Of a stretch of DNA of 64,000 nucleotides, positions 54,887 to 63,391 are shown piece after piece (position 1 is the first letter of the stretch; the number at the start of each line of letters is the position of its first letter). Source of the DNA: Betaproteobacteria bacterium (GTDB taxonomy: Bacteria > Pseudomonadota > Gammaproteobacteria > Burkholderiales > Rhodocyclaceae). The notes under the pieces are model-generated. The model ran no database searches and had not been told where the DNA came from. It was given only the letters and a program-made list of their open reading frames with translations. The stretch is taken from contig JADJXY010000002.1 in the NCBI GenBank assembly GCA_016720065.1, positions 3,051,001-3,115,000 on the forward strand, read 5' to 3'. The position numbers and the translations under genes are program-made.

Positions 54887-56118
54887 ACTGGCTGGCCGAC
54901 AAGATCGAGCAGTGGCCGACAGCCAAACTGCTGCCCTATGCCCGCAATGCGCGGACGCACTCGGATGATCAGGTGGCGCAGATCGCCGCATCGATTGCCG
55001 AGTTTGGCTTCACCAATCCGATCCTTGCAGGCAGTGACGGCATCATCGTCGCTGGGCATGGCCGCTTGGCCGCTGCGCAGAAACTCGGGCTGGAAATCGT
55101 GCCCGTGGTCGTACTGGATCACCTGAGCCCGACCCAGCGCCGCGCCTTGGTCATCGCAGACAACCGCATCGCGGAGAACGCTGGCTGGGATGACGCGATG
55201 TTGCGGATCGAACTTGAGGCTTTGCAGCTGGAAGGTTTCGATCTGGACATCACCGGCTTCGACACCGACGCGCTGGCCGAACTTATCGCGGGCGAAGAGC
55301 CGGACAACGAGGGTCAGACCGATGAGGACGCGGTACCGGAGGTTGGCGAAATTCCAATATCGCGCCCGGGCGATGTCTGGATCATGGGCCAGCACCGACT
55401 GCTGTGCGGTGACTCGACCGTGGCAGAGAGCTATGCCCGGCTGATGCAAGGCGACATGGCAGACATGGTCTTCACCGACCCGCCGTACAACGTGAACTAT
55501 GCCAACAGCGCCAAGGACAAGATGCGCGGCAAGGACCGCGCGATCCTCAACGACAACCTGGGCGATGGCTTCTACGACTTCCTGTTGGCAGCATTGACGC
55601 CCACCGTGGCGAACTGCCGGGGCGGCATCTATGTGGCGATGTCATCCAGCGAGCTGGATGTGCTGCAGGCCGCCTTTCGCGCCGCCGGTGGCAAGTGGTC
55701 GACGTTCATCATCTGGGCCAAGAACACCTTCACGCTGGGCCGTGCCGACTACCAGCGCCAGTACGAGCCGATCCTGTACGGATGGCCCGAGGGTGCGCAA
55801 CGCCACTGGTGTGGTGACCGCGATCAGGGCGATGTGTGGGCGATCAAGAAGCCGCAGAAGAACGATCTGCATCCGACAATGAAGCCGGTGGAGCTGGTCG
55901 AGCGGGCGATCCGCAATTCGAGCCGCCCGGGTAACGTGGTGCTTGATCCGTTCGGTGGATCTGGCACAACGTTGATTGCGGCCGAAAAGTCAGGTCGCGT
56001 CGCGCGGCTGATCGAACTCGATCCGAAGTACGTGGATGTGATCGTGCGCCGGTGGGAGGACTTCACCGGCCAGACGGCTATCCGCGAGGCAGCAGACCAG
56101 GAATTGTGCGCCAGTTGA
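54883..56118 (+). CDS. ParB domain-DNA methyltransferase fusion 2
   Basis: 411 aa, ATG 54883 in the stop of copy 1. The same architecture: ParB N domain (KLLPYARNARTHSDDQVAQI, GHGRLAAAQKLGLEIVPVV), acidic linker, then methyltransferase motifs DPPYNV and LDPFGGSGTTLIAA. The ParB halves of the two copies are close paralogues while the methyltransferase halves differ (TSPPYG versus DPPYN), pointing to different target sites. The last 41 bp overlap a convergent small gene. Confidence 0.88.
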   Translation: MNWLADKIEQWPTAKLLPYARNARTHSDDQVAQIAASIAEFGFTNPILAGSDGIIVAGHGRLAAAQKLGLEIVPVVVLDHLSPTQRRALVIADNRIAENAGWDDAMLRIELEALQLEGFDLDITGFDTDALAELIAGEEPDNEGQTDEDAVPEVGEIPISRPGDVWIMGQHRLLCGDSTVAESYARLMQGDMADMVFTDPPYNVNYANSAKDKMRGKDRAILNDNLGDGFYDFLLAALTPTVANCRGGIYVAMSSSELDVLQAAFRAAGGKWSTFIIWAKNTFTLGRADYQRQYEPILYGWPEGAQRHWCGDRDQGDVWAIKKPQKNDLHPTMKPVELVERAIRNSSRPGNVVLDPFGGSGTTLIAAEKSGRVARLIELDPKYVDVIVRRWEDFTGQTAIREAADQELCAS

Positions 56119-56302
56119 ATGGCTGGCCAGGCTGCTTGGCCTCTTCTTCCTCAGCGACGCGCCGCAGGATTTGCAGGGTGGTGAGATCGCGCGGCAGTGC
56201 CATGCACATGACGCGCACAGCCTGCTCGATGGAGACGTCTGGACGCCGGTTGGCAATCAGCCAACGCAGCGCCTGCTCCCGTTCGGTGGCGGGCGTTTTC
56301 AT
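56078..56302 (-). CDS. Small phage protein, unknown
   Basis: 74 aa from ATG 56302, sharing one base with the stop of the upstream gene (TGATG). MKTPATEREQALRWLIANRR then a helical DVSIEQAVRVMCMALPRD; ends in GLLPRG. Converges on the second methyltransferase with a 41-bp overlap. Not recognised, but start/stop coupling supports it. Confidence 0.65.
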   Translation of the reverse strand: MKTPATEREQALRWLIANRRPDVSIEQAVRVMCMALPRDLTTLQILRRVAEEEEAKQPGQPFNWRTIPGLLPRG

Positions 56303-56664
56303 CAGGCAGCCATCTCTTCGCAGATTTCGCAGTGGATCACAAAGCCTGTCAGGTAAGGCAGGCCGCGCGGGATGCCGTACTGCTTGCTGGTCTGGCGGCC
56401 AATCGTCCAGCCCATCCAACGTTGGGTGGCGGCCTTGATCGCATCCTGCAAGGCTTGGCCTTGGTACAAGCCGTTCTGGACGTCGTCGGCAAAGTGGCGT
56501 CCGTGGCGACTGTCGAGGAAGGTCCGCACCGATTCGAGGGGCTGGTGGGTGGCGTCCGAAATGGCGTTCATGGCCAGGGGCCATGCGGCGCTGGCGTGTT
56601 CGTTCATCGTGCCCCAAAAACCCCAGGCTTCGTTTTGGGTGGCGGGTATCTGGTTGGTGGTCAT
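56302..56664 (-). CDS. Conserved phage protein, unknown
   Basis: 120 aa. Contains WGFWGTMNEHASAAWPLAMN and a central helical part LESVRTFLDSRHGRHFADDV, with WMGWTIGRQTSKQYGIPRG near the end. Seen, as far as I recall, in conjugative and phage elements, but with no assigned function. Preceded at 35 bp by repeat copy A (56700-56730), presumably its promoter. Confidence 0.68.
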   Translation of the reverse strand: MTTNQIPATQNEAWGFWGTMNEHASAAWPLAMNAISDATHQPLESVRTFLDSRHGRHFADDVQNGLYQGQALQDAIKAATQRWMGWTIGRQTSKQYGIPRGLPYLTGFVIHCEICEEMAA

Positions 56665-56699
56665 GGTGTCTTCTCCGGGTTGATCGTTGCGACACCTGT

Positions 56700-56730
56700 A
56701 GTAACGCGCTGTTCGATTGAGAAGCCAAGC
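56700..56730 (-). repeat. Promoter-like repeat, copy A
   Basis: Minus strand: GCTTGGCTTC ... GAACAGCGC-GTTACT, with TTGGCT and GTTACT separated by 17 bp. It stands 35 bp before the start of the gene at 56302-56664. One of four copies (A-D) before successive minus-strand genes; the sequence to its right (56721-56750) completes an imperfect hairpin. Confidence 0.75.
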
Positions 56731-56761
56731 TGTTCCTGGCCTCTTTCTCGATCAATTTCGC

Positions 56762-57121
56762 TTACCCGAGACGGGCTACGTAGCGGGCGTAATCACCGCC
56801 CTCGGGATTGACGTAGAGGTAAGGGCGTCCGGGAGCAGTGACCTCGACGCAGAGGTAGCCGTCGCCAGTGCCGCCACCCTTGCCACGCAGCCAGTCGCGT
56901 GACACCAGCAGGCTGCGCCCAAAGGCGTCGAATTCGGCAGGGGTGAGCTCCTTGGTCTCGGTGACGTAGACCTTGTGCTGGTCGCTCCCGCCCAGTTCGC
57001 CGAGGTCGGCAGGTTTGCGTGCAAACGGCAGGCGGATGCTCAACTCTTCGACCTGGAGGCTTTGGCCTGCGAACTGCAGAGTGCGTGGGGTGCGTTCGAT
57101 GGTGATGGTCATGGTGCTCAT
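56762..57121 (-). CDS. Small phage protein, unknown
   Basis: 119 aa, ATG 57121 (MSTMTITIERTPRTLQFAGQ). Predicted mostly beta, with LPAEFDAFGRS-like and GDGYLCVEVTAPGRPYLYVN segments. No known family. Own promoter-like repeat (copy B) 41 bp upstream. Confidence 0.65.
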   Translation of the reverse strand: MSTMTITIERTPRTLQFAGQSLQVEELSIRLPFARKPADLGELGGSDQHKVYVTETKELTPAEFDAFGRSLLVSRDWLRGKGGGTGDGYLCVEVTAPGRPYLYVNPEGGDYARYVARLG

Positions 57122-57162
57122 GGCGGTTTTCCTGGTTTGGCGTCGTCAATCACGACATCTGT

Positions 57163-57193
57163 ATGAACGCGCTGGTGGGGAGAGAAGCCAAGC
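57163..57193 (-). repeat. Promoter-like repeat, copy B
   Basis: Minus strand: GCTTGGCTTC ... CAGCGC-GTTCAT with the same 17-bp spacing between TTGGCT and GTTCAT; located 41 bp before the 56762-57121 gene. The bases GAGAGAAGCCA (57181 onward) pair with TGGCTCCTCTC a few bases further right to give a hairpin that overlaps the repeat. Confidence 0.75.
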
Positions 57194-57250
57194 TATTCAT
57201 GGCTCCTCTCGCCATCTTTTTGGCTTCGCCGAAACTCGCTGTGCTCGTTT

Positions 57251-57814
57251 TCAGGCGATGCGGTAGATCCGCTCGCCACCCTGCGGCTTGTCCGAGACGA
57301 TGGTCAGGCCGAGCTTTTTCTTGAAGGCTCCGGCGAAGGTGCCGCGCACCGTGTGCGCCTGCCAACCGGTGGCGGTGCAGATCTGGCCGATGGTTGCGCC
57401 CTCGGGGCGTTGCAGCATCCGGATCACTTCGGCCTGCTTGCTGTTCTCGCGGGTGCGCGGCTTGACCCACGTTGCTTCGGCGGCGGTTACGGCGGCTTCC
57501 AGTTCGGGATCGCTCGCGGCCGCAGGCGCGCCTTCAGCGTTGGCGATGATCCGGTCGAGATTGGCTTCGAACTGACCGATGCCCTTCCTGTTCACGTCGG
57601 GACGCGGAATGCCCAGGGCGTCGTAGCCCTCCGCAGCGACAAGCCAGTCGGTGCCATCGGTGGTGATCAGTGCGCGGTTGAAAAGTCCATCGAGGACCTT
57701 CTTGCGTGCGCCGCCTTTGATGTTGTCGGGGAACCAGTCGATCTTGCCGCTGGTGTGTTCAACCGCGTGGGCCAGGATCGCGTGCTGGGCAGGGGTCAGT
57801 TGAGTGGTGGTCAT
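57251..57814 (-). CDS. DUF3489 protein
   Basis: 187 aa from ATG 57814 behind AAGGAG. N-terminal LTPAQHAILAHAVEHTSGKI, Ala-rich middle, and a C-terminal winged HTH typical of DUF3489: SKQAEVIRMLQRPEGATIGQ, TGWQAHTVRGTFAGAFKKKL. Probably DNA-binding; function unknown. Repeat copy C precedes it at 34 bp. Confidence 0.87.
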   Translation of the reverse strand: MTTTQLTPAQHAILAHAVEHTSGKIDWFPDNIKGGARKKVLDGLFNRALITTDGTDWLVAAEGYDALGIPRPDVNRKGIGQFEANLDRIIANAEGAPAAASDPELEAAVTAAEATWVKPRTRENSKQAEVIRMLQRPEGATIGQICTATGWQAHTVRGTFAGAFKKKLGLTIVSDKPQGGERIYRIA

Positions 57815-57848
57815 GTTTTGCTCCTTCGATGTGGTGGACGGTGATGTG

Positions 57849-57879
57849 ATGAACGCGCTGTTCTCAAGTGAAGCCAAGC
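57849..57879 (-). repeat. Promoter-like repeat, copy C
   Basis: Minus strand: GCTTGGCTTC ... GAACAGCGC-GTTCAT, spacing 17 bp, 34 bp before the DUF3489 gene. A perfect GCCAAGC/GCTTGGC hairpin (57873-57893) overlaps its TTGGCT block. Confidence 0.78.
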
Positions 57880-57908
57880 GCTTTTTGCTTGGCGTCTTCG
57901 CTTCGCAA

Positions 57909-58106
57909 TCAGGTGTTGGCCTTGTCTGACGGGTTGGCATTGCGCCCCTGCTCGAGACCCGCGTTGAAGGCGGCTTCAAGCGCATCGCGTAGGCACCAGA
58001 CCGCTACATCGTGGAAATCGAGGCTGTCCGAGCGGCGGGTTTCCAGGGTTTCGATGCCCAGCTTGTTTTGCGCGATCTGGGTCAGGAGTTGTTCGAGCTT
58101 GCTCAT
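57909..58106 (-). CDS. DUF6900 small phage protein
   Basis: 65 aa: MSKLEQLLTQIAQNKLGIET, LETRRSDSLDFHDVAVWCLR, then an Ala/Glu helix. This matches DUF6900, short proteins found in phages and integrative elements with unknown role. Copy D of the repeat lies 34 bp upstream. Confidence 0.82.
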   Translation of the reverse strand: MSKLEQLLTQIAQNKLGIETLETRRSDSLDFHDVAVWCLRDALEAAFNAGLEQGRNANPSDKANT

Positions 58107-58140
58107 GTCCGTGTCCTTTCATGGTGTTGATGACGAACGT

Positions 58141-58171
58141 ATGAACGCGCTGTTCCAGATGGAAGCCAAGC
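58141..58171 (-). repeat. Promoter-like repeat, copy D
   Basis: Minus strand: GCTTGGCTTC ... GAACAGCGC-GTTCAT, spacing again 17 bp and 34 bp before the DUF6900 gene. Unlike copies A-C there is no overlapping hairpin arm. It lies in the divergent region between DUF6900 and the terminase small subunit. Confidence 0.78.
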
Positions 58172-58223
58172 TCAATCCGCAGGAATGACGAACAAATGAT
58201 TGAAGGTGCCCCGAAGGGGAAAT

Positions 58224-58772
58224 ATGGGTATTTCGATTCGTGCCTACGCACGCCACCGAGGGGTGTCCGATGCAGCGGTGCGCAAGGCCATCGCTGCTGG
58301 GCGGATCACGCCGGAGGCAGACGGAACGATTGATGCCGAGCGCGTCGACCGCGAGTGGGCGCGCAATTCCGATGCACCGCGCAGTGGCACGGCCACCCGC
58401 GCGGTCAAGGTCGCCGTCCCGGAGTCCAGCGGACCTACAGCAGATGGACAAGCAGCCTCATTGGCAACATCCGCAGCAGGTGGCACGTCCTTGTTGCAAG
58501 CGCGGACGGTCAACGAAGTGGTCAAGGCGCAAACCAACAAGGTGCGCCTGGCCCGCCTCAAGGGCGAGCTGGTAGATCGGCCGCAGGCCATCGCCCATGT
58601 TTTCAAGCTGGCGCGCTCCGAACGCGATGCCTGGCTCAACTGGCCCGCACGCATCTCGGCACAGATGGCAGCCAAGCTCGGCGTCGATCCTCACACGATG
58701 CACATCGCCTTGGAGGCGGCGGTGCGTGAGCACCTGCAGGAACTGGGCGAGATGCGCCCGAGGGTGGATTGA
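58224..58772 (+). CDS. Terminase small subunit-like DNA-packaging protein
   Basis: 182 aa from ATG 58224, behind AAGGGGA; TTG 58200 is the alternative. N-terminal winged HTH: ISIRAYARHRGVSDAAVRKA, ITPEADGTIDAERVDREW, as in Nu1-type small terminases. The later region VNEVVKAQTNKVRLARLKGE is helical for oligomerisation. The stop overlaps the terminase large start by one base. Confidence 0.85.
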   Translation: MGISIRAYARHRGVSDAAVRKAIAAGRITPEADGTIDAERVDREWARNSDAPRSGTATRAVKVAVPESSGPTADGQAASLATSAAGGTSLLQARTVNEVVKAQTNKVRLARLKGELVDRPQAIAHVFKLARSERDAWLNWPARISAQMAAKLGVDPHTMHIALEAAVREHLQELGEMRPRVD

Positions 58773-60733
58773 TGAACATGGACTACGAAGGCGCTGCCGA
58801 GATTGAACGCGCGTGGCGCGAAGGACTGACTCCCGACCCGCTGCTCACCGTGTCCGAATGGTCGGATCGCCATCGGATGCTCTCCAGCAAGGCATCTGCC
58901 GAACCCGGGCGCTGGCGTACCAGTCGCACGCCGTACCTGAAAGCCATCATGGATTGCCTGTCGCCGACCTCGCCGGTCGAGCGCGTGGTGTTCATGAAGG
59001 CGGCACAGCTTGGCGCGACCGAGATGGGATCGAACTGGATCGGCTATGTGATCCACCACGCACCCGGGCCAATGATGGCGGTGTGGCCAACAGTGGAGAT
59101 GGCCAAGCGCAACTCCAAGCAGCGGATCGATCCGCTGATCGAGGAGTCGTCCGCACTGGCTGAACTGATTGCACCGGCGCGCAGCCGGGATTCCGGCAAC
59201 ACCATCCTGGCCAAGGAGTTCCGGGGTGGCGTGCTGGTGATGACCGGGGCCAACAGCGCGGTCGGGCTGCGCTCGATGCCTGTGCGGTATCTGTTCCTCG
59301 ACGAGGTCGACGGCTATCCGTTGGACGTCGAGGGTGAAGGGGACGCAATCTCGCTGGCCGAGGCGCGTACACGCACCTTCGCGCGGCGCAAGATCTTCAT
59401 CGTCTCGACGCCGACGATCTCAGGGGCATCGGCTATCGAGCGCGAGTACGAGGCCAGTGACCAACGTCGCTACTTCGTGCCGTGTCCGCATTGCTCGCAC
59501 CGGCAGTGGCTGCGTTTCGAGCAGCTGCGTTGGGACAAAGGGCAACCGGAGACCGCTGCCTACATCTGTGAGTCATGTGACACCGCGATTGCCGAGCATC
59601 ACAAGACGTGGATGCTGGAGCACGGCGAGTGGCGCGCGATGATCACCGATGGCGCGGGAAAGACGGCAGGCTTCCACCTGTCGTCGCTATACAGCCCGGT
59701 GGGCTGGCGTTCGTGGCGTGAGATCGCCGCTGCGTGGGAAGCCGCCGTCAGTAAAGAGTCGGGATCGGCCGCCGCCATCAAGACCTTCAAGAACACCGAG
59801 CTGGGTGAAACCTGGGTCGAGGAAGGCGAAGCGCCGGACTGGCAACGGCTGGTCGAGCGCCGCGAGGACTACCGCGTCGGCACGGTGCCGCAAGGTGGTC
59901 TGCTCTTGGTAGGCGCGGCCGACGTGCAGAAGGATCGCATCGAGGCCTCGGTCTGGGCCTTCGGGCGCGGCAAGGAGTCGTGGCTGGTCGAGCACCGCGT
60001 GCTGATGGGGGACACCGCCCGCGACACGGTGTGGAAGCGCCTTGCTGAAATGCTGGCCGAAACCTGGACACACGCCTCCGGCGCGGCGATGCCGCTGGTG
60101 CGCTTTGCCTTGGACACCGGCTTTGCGACGCAGGAGGCCTACGCCTTTGTGCGGGCTTGCCGCGATTCGCGTGTGATGGCGGTCAAGGGTGTGCCTCGCG
60201 GTGCAGCCTTGATCGGCACGCCGACCGCCATCGATGTCTCGCAGGGCGGCAAGAAGCTGCGCCGGGGCATCAAGGTGTACACGGTGGCGGTCAGCATCGC
60301 CAAGCTCGAGTTCTACAACAACCTGCGCAAGAGCGCAGATGTTGGCGAGGACGGATTGACCACGGTGTTCCCGGCCGGGTTCGTCCATCTGCCCAAGATC
60401 GACGCCGAGTTCATCCAGCAACTCTGCGCGGAACAACTGATCACCCGCCGCGACCGCAACGGCTTCCCGGTGCGCGAGTGGCAAAAGATGCGCGAGCGCA
60501 ATGAAGCGCTCGACTGCTACGTCTACGCCCGCGCGGCTGCATCGGCGGCGGGTCTGGATCGCTTCGAGGAACGTCACTGGCGGGAACTGGAGCGACAACT
60601 GGGGCTGGCCAGTCCGCCAGCCCTTGAAACACCTACTGAATCGATCAACGAGGCCACCCAACGCGGTGGCCTCGCTGTTTCTGGCAACCGTAACACCGGT
60701 CGGCGCGTGATCAAAAGCCGCTGGCTGTCCTGA
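58772..60733 (+). CDS. Terminase large subunit (GpA family)
   Basis: 653 aa from ATG 58772. ATPase domain with the Walker A-like KAAQLGATEMGSNW (about residue 76) and Walker B RYLFLDEVDGYP (about 172); a zinc-finger pair CPHCSH and CESCD; a nuclease domain after residue 360 (GAADVQKDRIEASVWAFGRG). GpA-family enzymes cut cos sites and power DNA into proheads. A cos site should lie upstream; none was identifiable by eye. Confidence 0.95.
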   Translation: MNMDYEGAAEIERAWREGLTPDPLLTVSEWSDRHRMLSSKASAEPGRWRTSRTPYLKAIMDCLSPTSPVERVVFMKAAQLGATEMGSNWIGYVIHHAPGPMMAVWPTVEMAKRNSKQRIDPLIEESSALAELIAPARSRDSGNTILAKEFRGGVLVMTGANSAVGLRSMPVRYLFLDEVDGYPLDVEGEGDAISLAEARTRTFARRKIFIVSTPTISGASAIEREYEASDQRRYFVPCPHCSHRQWLRFEQLRWDKGQPETAAYICESCDTAIAEHHKTWMLEHGEWRAMITDGAGKTAGFHLSSLYSPVGWRSWREIAAAWEAAVSKESGSAAAIKTFKNTELGETWVEEGEAPDWQRLVERREDYRVGTVPQGGLLLVGAADVQKDRIEASVWAFGRGKESWLVEHRVLMGDTARDTVWKRLAEMLAETWTHASGAAMPLVRFALDTGFATQEAYAFVRACRDSRVMAVKGVPRGAALIGTPTAIDVSQGGKKLRRGIKVYTVAVSIAKLEFYNNLRKSADVGEDGLTTVFPAGFVHLPKIDAEFIQQLCAEQLITRRDRNGFPVREWQKMRERNEALDCYVYARAAASAAGLDRFEERHWRELERQLGLASPPALETPTESINEATQRGGLAVSGNRNTGRRVIKSRWLS

Positions 60734-60750
60734 CACCCCAAGGAGAAAAC

Positions 60751-61242
60751 ATGAGTCTTGCTACCCGTATCGAAAGCCTGGTCATCCGCGTCGCGCAGGA
60801 GTTCAACGACGTCCGCGCCAAGGCAGGCAACCTGGCCAACCTCACCACCACCGACAAGTCGAATCTGGTCGCGGCCATCAACGAACTGAAGGCCGCCGTG
60901 GTGTCGTCGGCGGTGATCGACGATGCGCACGTCGCGGCCACGACCACGTACTCGTCCAACAAGATCGTCTCGCTGCTCGATGCGCTCAAGACCGAGATCT
61001 TGGGCGGTGCCGATGCCGCCTACGACACGCTGGTGGAAATCCAGCAACTGCTGCAGAACGGCACCAGTGGTCTGGATGCGCTGCTCGCCGCCGTCAACAA
61101 CCGCGTGCGCTTCGATGCGGCGCAGTCGCTGACCGTGGCCGAGCAACTTCAGGCGCGCAGCAACATCGGAGCCGTCGCAGCCAGTGATGTCGGCAATACC
61201 GACACAGACTTCGTCGCGGTCTTTGTGGGTGCGCTGGTCTGA
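60751..61242 (+). CDS. Tail fibre-like phage protein 1
   Basis: 163 aa. N-terminal MSLATRIESLVIRVAQEFND is shared in outline with the next gene. Then LTTTDKSNLVAAINELKAAV and QSLTVAEQLQARSNIGA, phrases common in tail-fibre and virion-surface proteins. No membrane helix. The position between terminase and gpW is not usual for a fibre gene; a virion decoration role is possible. The stop overlaps the next ATG. Confidence 0.65.
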   Translation: MSLATRIESLVIRVAQEFNDVRAKAGNLANLTTTDKSNLVAAINELKAAVVSSAVIDDAHVAATTTYSSNKIVSLLDALKTEILGGADAAYDTLVEIQQLLQNGTSGLDALLAAVNNRVRFDAAQSLTVAEQLQARSNIGAVAASDVGNTDTDFVAVFVGALV

Positions 61243-61634
61243 TGAGCCTCGCATCGCGCATCAGTGCGCTGGCCAGTCGTGTCGGGCTCGAGGTTAAGAC
61301 CAAGATCGACGCCACCCACCCCGGCGTGGCCCGGGCGTGGGTGTGTTTCGGCTATGTCGGCACGCAGGTCGTCGTGCGCGCATCGCACAACGTGGCCAGC
61401 GTGACCCGGACGGCGGCGGGTCGCTACCGCGTGACCTTCGCCACTGCCATGCCCGACGCCAACTATTGCTGGACGGCGCTTGCCCGCAGCAGCACCAACA
61501 GCGGCACGCAGCGCATTGCCATCGTGCGATCCAGCACCGACCAGAAGACCGCTCAGTACGTCGACATCAGTTGCGCCACCACGTCTGCATCGTTCGACGA
61601 CTCCTCCGAAATCAACCTCACGGTGTTCCGCTGA
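61242..61634 (+). CDS. Tail fibre-like phage protein 2
   Basis: 130 aa. MSLASRISALASRVGLEVKT repeats the N-terminal pattern of the preceding protein. The remainder, HNVASVTRTAAGRYRVTFAT and MPDANYCWTALARSS, resembles the C-terminal beta domain of tail-fibre or receptor-binding tips. Overlaps its neighbours on both sides by single bases, so it belongs to the structural operon. Confidence 0.65.
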   Translation: MSLASRISALASRVGLEVKTKIDATHPGVARAWVCFGYVGTQVVVRASHNVASVTRTAAGRYRVTFATAMPDANYCWTALARSSTNSGTQRIAIVRSSTDQKTAQYVDISCATTSASFDDSSEINLTVFR

Positions 61635-61855
61635 TGGCCTACACACAAGCACACCTCGACGCACTGGAAGCGGCGCTGGTCAAGGGCGAAAAGCGCGTGA
61701 CCTTTGGCGACAAGACCGTCGAGTACCGCAGCGTCGATGAACTCCAGGCCGCCATTGCGGCGGTCAAGCGCGACCTCTTCGAGCAGGCCGTGGACACCGG
61801 ACTGTGGCCCGGCGCGCCACGCCAGATCCGGGTCACCACCGGCAAAGGGTTCTGA
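61634..61855 (+). CDS. gpW-like head-tail joining protein
   Basis: 73 aa from ATG 61634. Contains LDALEAALVKGEKRVTFGDK and VEYRSVDELQAAIAAVKRDL, the compact helix-beta-helix of lambda gpW, which plugs the portal after packaging. Its position directly before the portal gene is as in lambda. Confidence 0.85.
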   Translation: MAYTQAHLDALEAALVKGEKRVTFGDKTVEYRSVDELQAAIAAVKRDLFEQAVDTGLWPGAPRQIRVTTGKGF

Positions 61856-61857
61856 AC

Positions 61858-63390
61858 ATGCAATGGTTTGACCGAATGCGTAGACGCGTCGGCATGAGTC
61901 TGCTTGGCGGCACCCCGTTCTATGACGGTATCGGTGGCGGCCGTCGCGCATTGGCGTGGCAGGTCGGCAATCCCGGTGCGGTCGCAGCGCTGGCGTTCAC
62001 CCAGAACGAATTGCGCGCCAAGAGCCGCGATCTGGTACGCCGCAATGCCTGGGCAGCGGCAGGCGTCGAGGCCTTTGTCTCGAACGCCATCGGCACCGGC
62101 ATCAAGCCGCAGAGCATGCTGGCTGATCAGCCCTTGCGCGAAGCCATCCACAGCCTGTGGTGGGACTGGTGCGAGGAGGCCGATGCCGCCGGACTGACCG
62201 ATTTCTACGGACTGCAGGCCTTGGCCTGTCGCGCCATGCTCGAAGGCGGGGAATGTCTGGTGCGGCTGCGCTATCGCCGCCCGGAGGATGGCCTGCCGGT
62301 GGGCCTGCAATTGCAGTTGCTCGAACCCGAACACCTGCCAGCCACGCTGAATCAGGAATTGGCTTCGGGAAATGTGATCCGTGCGGGCATCGAATTCGAC
62401 AAGCTCGGACGGCGGGTGGCTTACCACCTGTATCGCTCACACCCGGGTGATGGCTCACTGGCTCCGATGTCGGGCACCGGTGGCGTGGTGGGCGGTCTCG
62501 ACACAGTGCGTGTCCCGGCCAGCGAAATCATTCACCTGTTTCGTCCCTTGCGGCCCGGACAGATCCGGGGCGAACCGTGGCTGGCGCGCGCACTGGTCAA
62601 GCTCAACGAACTCGACCAGTACGACGACGCCGAGCTCGTGCGCAAGAAAACCGCCGCGATGTTCGCGGGCTTCATCACGCGCCTGTCACCTGAGGACAAC
62701 CTGATGGGTGAAGGACTGCCGGATGCCAGTGGTGCAGCATTGGCCGGGCTGGAGCCGGGCACGATGCAGATCCTGGAGCCCGGCGAGGACGTGAAGTTCA
62801 GTCAGCCTGCCGACGTTGGCGCGAGCTACGCCGAATTCCTGCGCATGCAGTTCCGGGCGGTGGCAGCGGCGATGGGCATCACCTACGAGATGCTGACCGG
62901 CGACCTGACGCAAGTGAACTACTCGTCGATCCGGGCCGGGCTGCTGGAGTTTCGCCGCCGCTGTGAGGCCATCCAGCACGGCGTGATCGTCCACCAGCTG
63001 TGCCGCCCGATCTGGCGTGCCTGGATGGAGCAGGCGCTACTTGAAGGCGCGCTGGCGCTGCCGCAGTTCACCGAGAAGAAGCGCGACTACTTCGCGGCCA
63101 AATGGATTCCACAGGGTTGGCAGTGGGTCGATCCCAAGAAGGAATTCGACGCGATGCTGACCGCCATTCGCGCCGGGCTGCTGTCTCGCTCGGAAGCCAT
63201 CTCGGCCTTCGGCTACGACGCCGAGGACATCGACCGCGAGATCGCCGCCGACAACCAGCGTGCCGATGCGCTCGGACTGGTCTTCGACTCCGACCCGCGC
63301 CACGACAAAGCGCCCCAACCATCGACATTGGGCGCTCCCATGAATGCGGCCGCCACGGTGGCCGTGCCGCAAGACCAACAGGACAACTGA
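61858..63390 (+). CDS. Phage portal protein (lambda gpB family)
   Basis: 510 aa from ATG 61858. Diagnostic segments: RDLVRRNAWAAAGVEAFVSN, QLQLLEPEHLPATLNQELAS, IHLFRPLRPGQIRGEPWLA, and YEMLTGDLTQVNYSSIRAGL near residue 345. The dodecameric portal is the packaging and ejection gate. Two bases after gpW; the next gene begins one base past its stop. Confidence 0.95.
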   Translation: MQWFDRMRRRVGMSLLGGTPFYDGIGGGRRALAWQVGNPGAVAALAFTQNELRAKSRDLVRRNAWAAAGVEAFVSNAIGTGIKPQSMLADQPLREAIHSLWWDWCEEADAAGLTDFYGLQALACRAMLEGGECLVRLRYRRPEDGLPVGLQLQLLEPEHLPATLNQELASGNVIRAGIEFDKLGRRVAYHLYRSHPGDGSLAPMSGTGGVVGGLDTVRVPASEIIHLFRPLRPGQIRGEPWLARALVKLNELDQYDDAELVRKKTAAMFAGFITRLSPEDNLMGEGLPDASGAALAGLEPGTMQILEPGEDVKFSQPADVGASYAEFLRMQFRAVAAAMGITYEMLTGDLTQVNYSSIRAGLLEFRRRCEAIQHGVIVHQLCRPIWRAWMEQALLEGALALPQFTEKKRDYFAAKWIPQGWQWVDPKKEFDAMLTAIRAGLLSRSEAISAFGYDAEDIDREIAADNQRADALGLVFDSDPRHDKAPQPSTLGAPMNAAATVAVPQDQQDN

Positions 63391-63391
63391 C

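Noticed and set aside
56700..58171. Integron-like attC sites between small genes
   Set aside because: The repeats have promoter-like fixed spacing and lie upstream of starts; no tyrosine integron integrase or attC core sites are present, and the hairpins are short.
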